Origin: Phycisphaerales bacterium AB-hyl4
Lineage (GTDB): Bacteria > Planctomycetota > Phycisphaerae > Phycisphaerales > Phycisphaeraceae
Direction of reading: 5' to 3'
NCBI GenBank assembly: GCA_041821185.1
Contig: JBGUBD010000001.1
Span: 248,001-312,000 of the forward strand
Length of the DNA: 64,000 nt
Shown here: positions 34,478 through 42,746 of the stretch, one piece after another
How positions within the stretch are numbered: the first letter of the stretch is position 1
How the letters are laid out: the number at the start of each line of letters is the position of its first letter
The notes under the pieces: generated by a model
The model's database searches: none
Seen by the model: the letters and a program-made list of their open reading frames with translations, nothing else
Told to the model about the DNA's origin: nothing
Program-made: the position numbers and the translations under genes

Positions 34478-35656
34478 TCAAAGCTCGACCACGCGTGCGC
34501 CGGCGGCCGGGCGGGTGACGAACAGCGCGGGGTGAATGCCGGTGATGTGCTCGTACTGGTGAGCGAGGAACTTGCCCACCGCGTCGGCGGCGTCGGCGCG
34601 GACGAGGCTGACGGTGCAGCCGCCGAAGCCGCCGCCGGTCATGCGCGAGCCGTACAACTCGCCCGAGGCGATGCGGCGGGTCGCCAACTCGACGAGGATG
34701 TCCAGCTCTTTGCAACTGATCTCGAAGTCGTCGCGCATGGAGGTGTGACTTTCGAGCATGAGTTGGCCCATCGCGGCCCAGTCGCCGGCGGCGAGCGCCT
34801 CGGCGGCGGCAAGCGTGCGCGCGTTTTCCGTGATGACATGCCGAGCACGACGAAACGCCACGTCGCTCGGATCGGGGTACGCTTCATCGAGCATGTCCAA
34901 CGTCGCATCGCGGAGAGCGGGCACGTTCATCGTCCTGGCAGCGGCTTCACATTGGGCGCGGCGCTGGGCGTACTCGCCGCCGACCAGTTCGTGCTTGACG
35001 TTGGAATTGACGATCAGCACGACAACATCGGGGTCGTGCATCGGGACACGACGGGTTTCGTACGATCGACAGTCGATCAACAGGGCGTGGTCGGCCATGC
35101 CCATCGCGGAGATGAACTGATCCATGATGCCGCAGGGCATACCAGCGAAGTCGTGCTCGGCCTTTTGACAGAGCAAGGCTTTCTGCACCGGGTCGAGCGG
35201 CTGGCCGGTGAGCGATTCGAGGAGCGTGGCGGTGCCGACTTCCAGCGCGGCGCTGCTGGACAGACCGCCGCCGGTGGGGACGGTGGAGTCGACGAGGGCA
35301 TCGAAGCCGGGCGGTGTGAGGCCGCGTTCGATGCAGCCGGCGATCGCGCCGCGGACGTAGTTGGCCCAGCTCGGCTCGCCGGGGGCCAGTGGCTGGTCGA
35401 GGTTGAGCTCGGCCTGCTCGGGCACGCCGGTGGAGGCGAGGCGGACCTTGCGGTCGTCGCGCGGGCGAGCGAGCAGGAGGATCTGGCGTTCGATGGCCAT
35501 CGGCAGCACGAAGCCGTCGTTGTAGTCGGTGTGTTCGCCGATGAGGTTGACACGGCCGGGGGCAACGGCGGCGTGGGTGGGCGGCTGGCCGAACGTCTGG
35601 GTGAATTGATCGACCGCGGCGGCGGTCTGCTGCTCAAGCGTAACGGCGTCGGTCAT
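34478..35656 (-). CDS. galK: Galactokinase
   Basis: GHMP kinase phosphorylating galactose at C1 in the Leloir pathway. The 392 residues show the galactokinase signature GRVNLIGEHTDYNDGFVLP, the ATP-binding PTGGGLSSSAA, the catalytic-site region CGIMDQFIS and the C-terminal GSRMTGGGFGGCTV. Length is normal for the family. No galT or galE lies alongside in this window. It is divergent from clpP. Confidence 0.95.
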   Translation of the reverse strand: MTDAVTLEQQTAAAVDQFTQTFGQPPTHAAVAPGRVNLIGEHTDYNDGFVLPMAIERQILLLARPRDDRKVRLASTGVPEQAELNLDQPLAPGEPSWANYVRGAIAGCIERGLTPPGFDALVDSTVPTGGGLSSSAALEVGTATLLESLTGQPLDPVQKALLCQKAEHDFAGMPCGIMDQFISAMGMADHALLIDCRSYETRRVPMHDPDVVVLIVNSNVKHELVGGEYAQRRAQCEAAARTMNVPALRDATLDMLDEAYPDPSDVAFRRARHVITENARTLAAAEALAAGDWAAMGQLMLESHTSMRDDFEISCKELDILVELATRRIASGELYGSRMTGGGFGGCTVSLVRADAADAVGKFLAHQYEHITGIHPALFVTRPAAGARVVEL

Positions 35657-35701
35657 GGTCGGTCTCCTGTTCGGAGGGGGATGATAACTGGCAAGGGAAG
35701 G

Positions 35702-35772
35702 TGGTTTCTGGTTTCTCGTTTCGGGTTTCGGGTTGTCCGGAACGAGAGACCATAAACGAGAAACCAGAAACC
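35702..35772. repeat. Heptamer array arranged as an inverted repeat
   Basis: GGTTTCTGGTTTCTCGTTT at the left and AAACGAGAAACCAGAAACC at the right are exact reverse complements, each built from TTTCNGG-type heptamers. A short central TTTCGGG array separates them. It lies between the divergent galK and clpP genes. Confidence 0.8.
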
Positions 35773-35810
35773 TGCGTTGCCGACGCGTAGCGTCGCCCCC
35801 CGATGGTCGC

Positions 35811-35816
35811 TACAAT
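35811..35816 (+). promoter_or_regulatory. Possible -10 box for clpP
   Basis: TACAAT lies 46 bases before the clpP start, in the same context (GCTACAAT) as the one before the VWA gene at 48752. The -35 region is weak (TAGCGT). Confidence 0.3.
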
Positions 35817-35862
35817 TCGGCTCGACACATTGAAACGACTTTTGCCCAAGGGAAACAGCCGC

Positions 35863-36504
35863 ATGGCATCGCTGGTACCCATCGTCATTGAAAAATCCGG
35901 CCGCGGGGAGCGGGCGTACGACATCTACTCCCGACTGCTGCGCGACCGGATTATCTTCCTCGGCGGACCCGTCACGGACGATACCGCCAACCTGGTGATC
36001 GCCCAGCTCCTGTTCCTCTCCAACGAGGACCCGGACTCGGACATTCACTTTTACATCAACAGCCCCGGCGGGTCGGTCACGGCCGGTCTGGGCATCTACG
36101 ACACGATGCAGTTCATCCGCCCGAAAGTGGCGACCTACTGCATCGGCGTCGCCGCCTCGATGGGCTCGCTGCTGATGATGGCCGGGGCGAAGGATAAGCG
36201 GTTCATGCTGCCCAACGGCCGCATCCTGCTACACCAGCCGCTGATCTCCGGCGTCATGCAGGGGCCCGCCACCGACTTGTCCATCCAGGCCAAGGAAATG
36301 GTCCGCACCCGCGAGCGACTCTATAAAATCATGGTCGACCACACCGGGCAGGACCACGACACGATCGCACGCGACTGCGAACGCGACAAGTGGCTCGACG
36401 CACAGGAAGCCGTGGACTACGGCGTGGCCGACTCCGTGCTCACGCACATTCCCGAGAGCTACGGCCAACGCAACGACGAAGACCAGAACGACGACAGCGA
36501 ATGA
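35863..36504 (+). CDS. clpP: ATP-dependent Clp protease proteolytic subunit
   Basis: Serine protease forming the Clp chamber. The 213 residues have the triad S99 ([10 protein letters not shown]), H124 (RILLHQPL) and D171 ([10 protein letters not shown]). The start at 35863 has AAGGGA 9 bases upstream and gives a normal N-terminus; an in-frame ATG at 35803 would precede the likely promoter. The C-terminal tail is acidic. No ClpX or ClpA is in this window. The stop overlaps the next start (ATGA). Confidence 0.95.
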   Translation: MASLVPIVIEKSGRGERAYDIYSRLLRDRIIFLGGPVTDDTANLVIAQLLFLSNEDPDSDIHFYINSPGGSVTAGLGIYDTMQFIRPKVATYCIGVAASMGSLLMMAGAKDKRFMLPNGRILLHQPLISGVMQGPATDLSIQAKEMVRTRERLYKIMVDHTGQDHDTIARDCERDKWLDAQEAVDYGVADSVLTHIPESYGQRNDEDQNDDSE

Positions 36505-37196
36505 CGCGCCAAACTCGCGCATGCAGGCCTCATCCATTCACACGACCGGCTTGCCGGTCGGCGTGGTGGTTCGGCCCGCTGCTGCTGGCCTTGGCCGTTA
36601 TGCTGCCGTCAACGACGGGCTGCCAGATCACGGTCGGCGGCGAACGCACGGTCGGCCAGGAAAACGACCGCCTGCGAGCTGAAAACCTCAGCCTCCGACG
36701 GCAGAATCGGCAGTTGCAAGAGCAGGTCGACGCGCGCGACGACCAGGTGCAGGGCCTGCGCGAACGGATCTCGACAGCGCAGGACGCGCCGGCGATCGAA
36801 GGCGTCGACCCGCCGCAAGTCGCCCGCCTTTCGTTCAGCCGTATCTCCGGGCCGGTAGACCTCGACGGTGACGATCGTCACGACGTCATCCGCATCTACC
36901 TTCAGACGCAGGACCAGCACGGCCGCATCCTGCCCGTCGCCGGCCGAGCCACCGTCCGCGCGATTCATCTGACCGACGAGGGCGAATCCCAGATCATCGC
37001 CATGCGTGTTTACGAGCCGGCCGAACTGGACGCGGCGTGGCGACATAACTTCACGGGCATCCATTACACGCTGGAACTGCCCCTGCCCGAGACGCTGCCG
37101 ACGGGCACGACCGAGTTGACGGTGCATGTTTCGCTGTTGGAAGCGCAGACCGGCGCGCGGCTGACACGTCAAGAAGCCATGACTGTCCGCCGATAG
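36501..37196 (+). CDS. Coiled-coil lipoprotein coupled to clpP
   Basis: A 231-residue exported protein. A basic N-region and hydrophobic helix end in STTGC (lipidation at C41). A coiled coil follows (about 52-90, heptad pattern in [19 protein letters not shown]), then a beta-sandwich-like domain with [19 protein letters not shown]. The family was not recognised; similar layouts occur in planctomycete envelope proteins. Translation is coupled to clpP by an ATGA overlap, which may be only operon packing. Confidence 0.7.
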   Translation: MTRQTRACRPHPFTRPACRSAWWFGPLLLALAVMLPSTTGCQITVGGERTVGQENDRLRAENLSLRRQNRQLQEQVDARDDQVQGLRERISTAQDAPAIEGVDPPQVARLSFSRISGPVDLDGDDRHDVIRIYLQTQDQHGRILPVAGRATVRAIHLTDEGESQIIAMRVYEPAELDAAWRHNFTGIHYTLELPLPETLPTGTTELTVHVSLLEAQTGARLTRQEAMTVRR

Positions 37197-37455
37197 CAAA
37201 TAAGACGCAGTGCGCGATGAAATTTTCGACGATCGGCGTTTATCGTATCGCCAGCGTCGGCCTTCATAAAAGGCAGACGTTTTAGCAATCCTCCCTATCA
37301 AGTCGCTCGATGAAAATGACGATCTCTGGGTCAACGGCAGGCCTTGGGGGGTCGGCCGATAACACTGTCGTCTCACATACTAAAACTTAGGTTTCGCGGA
37401 ATCCACGGTCTTTCGTATCGCCGTCTGATCTCCGTACAGCTAAGGTCGCCGGCCG

Positions 37456-38961
37456 ATGAATCAAGAGTTGATGGAACGTTTGCTCGAATCGCCCCGCCTG
37501 CCAAGCCTCCCGGCTATCGCGCTGGAGGTGATCGAGCTGGTTCAGCAACAGGACGTCAACGTCAAGCAGATCGCTCAAACCATCCAGCACGACCCCGCGC
37601 TGGCGACCCGCATCCTCAAAACCGTCAACTCCAGCTTCTACGGCCAGACGCACGCGATCAGCACCATCAGCCACGCGCTTGTCGTACTGGGCCTGAACAG
37701 CGTCAAGACGCTGACGCTCGGGTTCAGCCTCGCCAACAATCTTAAACACTCCGGCGGCGAAGGCTTCGACCACATGGGCTTCTGGAAGCGGAGCCTGTAC
37801 AGCGCCACTGCCGCTCGCGTGCTCGCCGGTGAAGTGTCGCTGCCGCAACAGGAAGAAACCTTCATCGCCGGCCTGCTCCAGAATCTGGGCATGTTCGCGA
37901 TGAACCAGGTGCTCGGCGAAGAGTACACCCGCCTGCTGATCGAAGTCGGCGACGAACACCAGCAACTCGCCCCGCTCGAACACGAAGCCTTCGACCTCGA
38001 CCACGCCCAGGTCGGCGAAGCGCTGGCGCGCAAGTGGCATTTGCCGCCGCTGCTTTGCACCGCCATCGGCAACCACGAAAACCCCGACGTGGTCAACGAG
38101 GATGAAGCGTTACACAAGCTGATCCGCTGCGTCTCGCTGGGCTCGCGCGCGGCTGACGTGTTCATCACGAGCAACCCCGGCGAGGCGATGGAGCAGTATT
38201 ACCTCGATGCGGAGCAATGGTTCGACCTCACCGACGAGCAGGCCGAGCCGCTGCTGCGCACCGTGCATACCCAGACCAACGAGATGCGCCGCCTCTTCGA
38301 CCTGCCCACGGGCCCGCTGGCGAACCCTGACGACATTCTCGCCCGCGCCAACGAAGCGCTGCTGCAAATCAGCTTGCAGACGCAGCAGAAGACGTCGCAG
38401 TTGCAGAAAGAAAACCGCGAACTCGCGGAGCAGGCCTGGACCGATTCGCTCACCGGCGCGGCGAATCGCGGACGATTCAACGTTTTCATCAAAGAGCAGT
38501 TTGAGCGCACCACCCACGGGGCCGGGCCGGTGAGCCTGCTGTTCCTCGACACGGACCACTTTAAAAAGTTCAACGATACGTACGGCCACCAGACTGGCGA
38601 TCATGTGCTCGTCCAACTCGCCGGCCTGCTGCAAAACACGCTGCCCGACGCGGCGATGGTCGCCCGCTACGGTGGCGAAGAGTTTGCCGTCGTGCTCCCC
38701 GAAACCGACCGCCGTACCGCCGCCCGCCTCGCGGAACAGCTTCGCCTTGATATCGCCAACGAGCCGATAAAGGCCGACGAAGGCGAACAACTGCAGATCA
38801 CCGCGAGCATCGGCGTGGCGACACACGACGGCAGCTTCTTCAACAACGTCGAGCAGTTGATCAAGGCCGCCGACAAGGGCGTTTACGCGGCGAAAGACGC
38901 CGGGCGTAATGCCGTCCGCATCTTCACGCCTCACCAGTCCAGGCGAAACCCCGCCGCGTGA
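37456..38961 (+). CDS. HDOD-GGDEF diguanylate cyclase
   Basis: Likely makes cyclic di-GMP. The 501 residues begin with an HDOD domain (about 10-210; LPSLPAIALEVIELVQ, DPALATRILKTVNSSFYG). A helical linker (about 300-340) leads to a GGDEF domain with the active RYGGEEF motif (G406-F410) and FLDTDHFKKFNDTYGH for metal and GTP. Residues before the active site do not show a clear RxxD inhibitory site. It is cytosolic. It stands alone after a 259-base gap in which no gene or clear element is seen. Confidence 0.9.
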   Translation: MNQELMERLLESPRLPSLPAIALEVIELVQQQDVNVKQIAQTIQHDPALATRILKTVNSSFYGQTHAISTISHALVVLGLNSVKTLTLGFSLANNLKHSGGEGFDHMGFWKRSLYSATAARVLAGEVSLPQQEETFIAGLLQNLGMFAMNQVLGEEYTRLLIEVGDEHQQLAPLEHEAFDLDHAQVGEALARKWHLPPLLCTAIGNHENPDVVNEDEALHKLIRCVSLGSRAADVFITSNPGEAMEQYYLDAEQWFDLTDEQAEPLLRTVHTQTNEMRRLFDLPTGPLANPDDILARANEALLQISLQTQQKTSQLQKENRELAEQAWTDSLTGAANRGRFNVFIKEQFERTTHGAGPVSLLFLDTDHFKKFNDTYGHQTGDHVLVQLAGLLQNTLPDAAMVARYGGEEFAVVLPETDRRTAARLAEQLRLDIANEPIKADEGEQLQITASIGVATHDGSFFNNVEQLIKAADKGVYAAKDAGRNAVRIFTPHQSRRNPAA

Positions 38962-39028
38962 GCGCGTGTGACGTGCGAGAAGGTCAATCGCGATCTGAGA
39001 TGACAACGCGGTTGCGGTTTCGCGCCCC

Positions 39029-39102
39029 ATTTAGCCGCGGTGCTTGCACCGCGCTCTTTGGACCGATGGACCGAAAGCGCGGTGCAAGCACCGCGGCTAA
39101 AT
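39029..39102. repeat. Double-hairpin inverted repeat, GCGGTGC type
   Basis: Two perfect 27-base arms (39029-39055, 39076-39102) separated by 20 bases. Each arm contains CCGCGGTGC-TT-GCACCGCGG and has outer ATTTAGC/GCTAAAT borders. Nearly the same element is at 42060 and a decayed one at 8717, so this family is multicopy. Confidence 0.9.
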
Positions 39103-39135
39103 GTTGTAAGTGTGAAATGGTGGGTCGTGCGAACG

Positions 39136-39942
39136 TCACTGCCCGCTCGGCCGAACGACCGCCGGCCGAAGCGTGCCCACACGATCGGGGAAATCGAACC
39201 ACGTCTCCGCGTCATAACGCACGTGGTAGTCCGTCGGCTGAGGCGGACGCGAAATGCGGTACAGCGTGTCATACACCGGCAGGTAAACAAACCCGCGCCT
39301 GTCGGTTTCCAATGCCGGGTACACGAGCACCAACGTATCATCCAGCCGCTGCCCGTCACTGCGCGCGTGGCTAAGCTCGAACGTGCCGACGACCTGCCCC
39401 GCCAACGGCTGATTGTCCGTTGTGACATAACGCTGCTTCACCACACCATGCGCCCGCTCGAACGACGCGCGGTACGCGGCGTTGGCCGGCTCGCTTTCGC
39501 CGCGCAGCCGATGCCAAGTGCCCAGCAGGTATGACGGGTAAAAGCTCTGCGGCGCCTGCCGGGCAAGCTGCTGCAACATGCTGCCCATACCCGGCTGGGT
39601 GAACGCTTCGAGATCGTCTTCCGCCATGCGAGCGAGCACGATGCACTGTCGAAGCACTGCCTCCTCGTGACTGCTCAAGTTGAAATCCAGCTCACGCCAG
39701 GGCCCGCGGTTGGCCGACACAGCCAGGCCTTGCCGCTCGACGGTCGTCCATCGCACGGGTGTGTTCCGCCAGCGTTCGCGATCGTTCCAGTTCAGTCGGG
39801 GCGTTTCGATCAGCCCTGACTCGACCCAGCGCAGGGTGGCCCATGTTGCGAGGGGCACGAGCAGCAGTGCGCCGCCGAACAGCGCAAGCAACACCCACAC
39901 GCCCTTCACCGGCCGACCACGCTCGGGATGATCTGATGTCAC
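39136..39942 (-). CDS. Membrane-anchored hypothetical protein
   Basis: A 268-residue protein with one N-terminal helix (about 14-36, VWVLLALFGGALLLVPLATW) and a large extracytoplasmic part. A helical segment (about 90-165, with WHRLRGESEPANAAYRASFERA) resembles a TPR-like unit. The C-terminal half is beta-rich and ends in an immunoglobulin-like or carboxypeptidase-regulatory-like pattern (GRRGFVYLPVYDTLYRI). No family is assigned. It is divergent from the HDOD-GGDEF gene's repeat and ahead of the HAD gene in leftward transcription order. Confidence 0.6.
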   Translation of the reverse strand: MTSDHPERGRPVKGVWVLLALFGGALLLVPLATWATLRWVESGLIETPRLNWNDRERWRNTPVRWTTVERQGLAVSANRGPWRELDFNLSSHEEAVLRQCIVLARMAEDDLEAFTQPGMGSMLQQLARQAPQSFYPSYLLGTWHRLRGESEPANAAYRASFERAHGVVKQRYVTTDNQPLAGQVVGTFELSHARSDGQRLDDTLVLVYPALETDRRGFVYLPVYDTLYRISRPPQPTDYHVRYDAETWFDFPDRVGTLRPAVVRPSGQ

Positions 39943-39987
39943 ATCGTCTCCAGTATCTTTCGCGGCCGGGCACGTTTGGCCTGGATA

Positions 39988-40641
39988 TCAGGTACGACGC
40001 AACACGCCACGGCGTTCCAGTTCCATCGAAACCTGCGCAAGCGGGTCGTCACGGTCTGTCACCTGCACCGCCTGCCAGCCCCGCTCGGCCGCGGCCGCGA
40101 CGTTCGCAGGCAGGTCATCGAAAAACAAAATGCGCTCCGCCGCGATGCTCGTCGCCTGCTCTACATGCTCATAGATCGCCGGGCTCGGCTTCGCCACTCC
40201 CAGCAGATGGCTGGCAAAGCGGTAGTCCAGTCGATCCAGCGGCAGTCGGCAAGGGCCCGGCCGGCCGTACATCATCGCCCAGTGATGCGCGTTCGTATTC
40301 GAGAGGCAGGCCGTCCGCACCCGCGCCGCCGCGAGCGCATCGAGCAATGCCTCCAGCCCGGCAAATGGCTCGCACAGCCACGCCGTGCTGACCTGCCGCA
40401 CGTCCGCCGACGTCAGCCCCGCCACGGCCGCGCTGCGCTCGAAGTATTGCTCGCACGCCAGCGCCCCGGTCTCATGCTGCTGGCCAAGCTCCGCCAGTTG
40501 ACGGCGCGTCGCCTCGGCCTGCCAGGCCTCATCGATCGGCACGCCCGCCCGCTCGCACGCATCCGACCAGTCGTCCACGATGCGGATCAACACCCGCCCG
40601 AGGTCGAAGCAGACCAGTTCGATGTTGCCTTGTTGTGTCAT
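39988..40641 (-). CDS. HAD-superfamily phosphatase, YihX-like
   Basis: Cytosolic HAD hydrolase of 217 residues. The nucleophile motif is ELVCFDLGRVL (D13), with DxG in place of DxD as in the YihX alpha-glucose-1-phosphatase branch. The SNTN motif II and the K of GVAKPSPAIY are followed by the FFDDLPANVAAA acidic motif. The substrate is not known. The ATG at 40641 is chosen because it directly precedes the first strand. It lies 38 bases after proA in the same direction. Confidence 0.8.
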   Translation of the reverse strand: MTQQGNIELVCFDLGRVLIRIVDDWSDACERAGVPIDEAWQAEATRRQLAELGQQHETGALACEQYFERSAAVAGLTSADVRQVSTAWLCEPFAGLEALLDALAAARVRTACLSNTNAHHWAMMYGRPGPCRLPLDRLDYRFASHLLGVAKPSPAIYEHVEQATSIAAERILFFDDLPANVAAAAERGWQAVQVTDRDDPLAQVSMELERRGVLRRT

Positions 40642-40679
40642 CGTTTCCGTTTCATCCGCGTGGGTGTCGGGCCGCGCTC

Positions 40680-41990
40680 TTAGCTGCGCACCTGCCCGTT
40701 GCCGTACGCGACCCACTTGTAGGTCGTCAGATCGTCGGCGCCCATCGGCCCGCGGGCGTGCAGTTTGTCGGTGCTGATGCCGATTTCCGCACCGAGCCCG
40801 TACTGTCCACCGTCGCTGAAACGCGTCGAGCAGTTGACGAATACGTTCGCCGAGTCGACCGCCTGCACGAACCGGTCGGCCGCGGCGACCTGCGTCGTCA
40901 CGATCGCGTCGGTGTGCTTGCTGCCGTAGCGGTTGATGTGGTCAATCGCGCATTCGATGCCGTCGACCACACGCACCGCGACGACCAGGTCGAGGTATTC
41001 CGCGGACCAGTCGGCTTCCTCAGCGGTCTTCGCCTCGGTGTAGTAGCAACACGTTCGTGCGTCGCCGCGCACTTCCACGCCCTTGCCTGCGAGCGCTTCG
41101 CACACCTGCTTGAGCACGCCGCGGTCGGCGGCCTCGCGATGCACGATGATCGTCTCGGTCGCATTGCAAACGCCCGGCCGCTGCGTCTTGGCGTTGACCG
41201 CAATCTCCACCGCCATCGCCTCATCGCACGCCGCGTCAATGTAAAGGTGACAGTTGCCGGTGTAATGCTTGATCACCGGGATGTGGGCCTGCTCAACCAC
41301 CGCGCGGATCAGCGACTCGCCGCCGCGTGGGATGCACACGTCGATCCGCCCTTCCATCTTCAGCAGTTCGCTCACCGCGGCACGGTCTGTTGTGGGCACG
41401 AGCTGCACAGCATCGCTCGCCCCCGCAGGCAAGCCCGCCTTCTCCATGCCCGCCCGTACGCAGTTTGCGATCGCGGCGTTGGAGTGCTTCGCCTCCTTGC
41501 CGCCGCGCAGGATCACGGCGTTACCGCTCTTGAGGCAGAGCGCCGCCGCGTCACAAGTCACGTTCGGCCGACTCTCGAAGATGATCAGCACCACCCCGAT
41601 CGGCACGCGCACCTTCTGCAGCCGAATCCCGTTCGGCAGCACCCGCCCTTCCATCACCCGCCCGAGCGGGTCGGCCTGCGCCGCGATCTGCCGTACCGCG
41701 TCCGCCATGCCCGCGATCCGAGCGTCGGTCAGTGTCAGGCGATCCAGCATCGCCGCCGCGAGCCCCGCCTCACGCCCGGCCGCGAGGTCTTTCTCGTTGG
41801 CCTGCTTGAGCGCATCGCCCGCCGACGCGATCGCCTCGGCGATGGCGTGCAGCGCCGCGTTGCGCTGCTCGCCCGACACGCCCGCAAGCGCTCGGCTGGC
41901 AGCACCGGCCCGCTTGGCAAGGTCGTTGCACAATTCCGTCACACTGGCGGCGTCGGCCTGGCCCGCCGTCTGAGCCGTGGGTGAGGTCAA
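40680..41990 (-). CDS. proA: Glutamate-5-semialdehyde dehydrogenase
   Basis: Reduces gamma-glutamyl phosphate with NADPH in proline synthesis. The 436 residues follow the ProA family closely: IGVVLIIFESRPNVT, SGNAVILRGGKEA, CIPRGGESLIRAV, the catalytic cysteine in GVCNATETI, GAEIGISTDKLHARGPMG, and a normal C-terminus. No proB lies beside it in this window. Confidence 0.95.
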   Translation of the reverse strand: MTSPTAQTAGQADAASVTELCNDLAKRAGAASRALAGVSGEQRNAALHAIAEAIASAGDALKQANEKDLAAGREAGLAAAMLDRLTLTDARIAGMADAVRQIAAQADPLGRVMEGRVLPNGIRLQKVRVPIGVVLIIFESRPNVTCDAAALCLKSGNAVILRGGKEAKHSNAAIANCVRAGMEKAGLPAGASDAVQLVPTTDRAAVSELLKMEGRIDVCIPRGGESLIRAVVEQAHIPVIKHYTGNCHLYIDAACDEAMAVEIAVNAKTQRPGVCNATETIIVHREAADRGVLKQVCEALAGKGVEVRGDARTCCYYTEAKTAEEADWSAEYLDLVVAVRVVDGIECAIDHINRYGSKHTDAIVTTQVAAADRFVQAVDSANVFVNCSTRFSDGGQYGLGAEIGISTDKLHARGPMGADDLTTYKWVAYGNGQVRS

Positions 41991-42059
41991 AGTTCGGTCT
42001 CCTTTCGCGAATCGAGCATCCTACCCCCAAAAACCGCCCTTGGCGAGCGTCAACCCCTC

Positions 42060-42137
42060 ATTTAGCCGCGGTGCTTGCACCGCGAGGCCCGCGTCATGAG
42101 CGCCCGTGGGAGCGCGGTGCAAGCACCGCAGCTAAAT
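42060..42137. repeat. Double-hairpin inverted repeat, GCGGTGC type
   Basis: Arms 42060-42084 and 42113-42137 match with one mismatch and share the ATTTAGC/GCTAAAT borders and inner hairpins of the element at 39029. It sits between the divergent proA gene and the small secreted-protein gene. Confidence 0.88.
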
Positions 42138-42223
42138 GGGGTTGCCTGCCTTCAAACGCAAATCTCGCAACGGAATACGACTCGCCGCTTGCCCAACCGC
42201 CGATTCTGGTCGATAATTCCCTT

Positions 42224-42589
42224 GTGAGCATCAAGCGAAAGGGGCCAACCTCCGCACCTGCCCTGCTCGTGGCGCTTTCCATGGCTGTATGCCTTGGCGC
42301 CGCGGTAGATGTCAGTGCGTCCTCGCAGCGCGTGCGGGCCGAGCGGGTGGGCTCATTCACTGCCGAGCAGCGCGACGCGCTCGCCTCATTGCTCGCCTGC
42401 CTCAGCGACACGCGCAAGCAGCGCCTCGCCGAGCAGCAAGCTCATCGCCTGAACCTCACCCTCGCGCCGCGTCGCATCGTCGACGCTCCGCTCGACCAGC
42501 CGACCCACCGCCTCACCGCCGACGCCGACCCGCTCGGCCCCGGCGTGCTCGCGCGGTCGCATTTGCTCAATCTCCCCCCGCCCCGCTGA
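42224..42589 (+). CDS. Small putative secreted protein
   Basis: A 121-residue frame from a GTG at 42224. The N-terminus (KRKGPTSAPALLVALSMAV...VSASS) looks like a Sec signal peptide. The mature part is helical and then Pro/Arg-rich (LTLAPRRIVDAPLDQPTHRL). The frame is open further upstream, but that part is repeat DNA. No family was recognised and conservation is untested, so the call is tentative. Confidence 0.4.
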   Translation: MSIKRKGPTSAPALLVALSMAVCLGAAVDVSASSQRVRAERVGSFTAEQRDALASLLACLSDTRKQRLAEQQAHRLNLTLAPRRIVDAPLDQPTHRLTADADPLGPGVLARSHLLNLPPPR

Positions 42590-42633
42590 TCATTCCGATC
42601 CGCGCCTGACTAAACCCCATACTCACCCATAAA

Positions 42634-42664
42634 GCCCACGGATGTAGCGAAGCGAATCCGTGGG
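42634..42664. repeat. CCCACGGAT palindrome with long loop
   Basis: Arms CCCACGGAT (42635-42643) and ATCCGTGGG (42656-42664) around GTAGCGAAGCGA. Virtually the same unit, including the loop, is found at 63775. Both lie 80-110 bases before rightward genes (secA and the peroxiredoxin). Confidence 0.75.
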
Positions 42665-42746
42665 TTCCCGCGCCCCGGCCGTTGCACCGCTCGGCCGCGC
42701 GAGCGCCTCACCAAACCCATACACCGTCCAACAGATCGGCATCACC

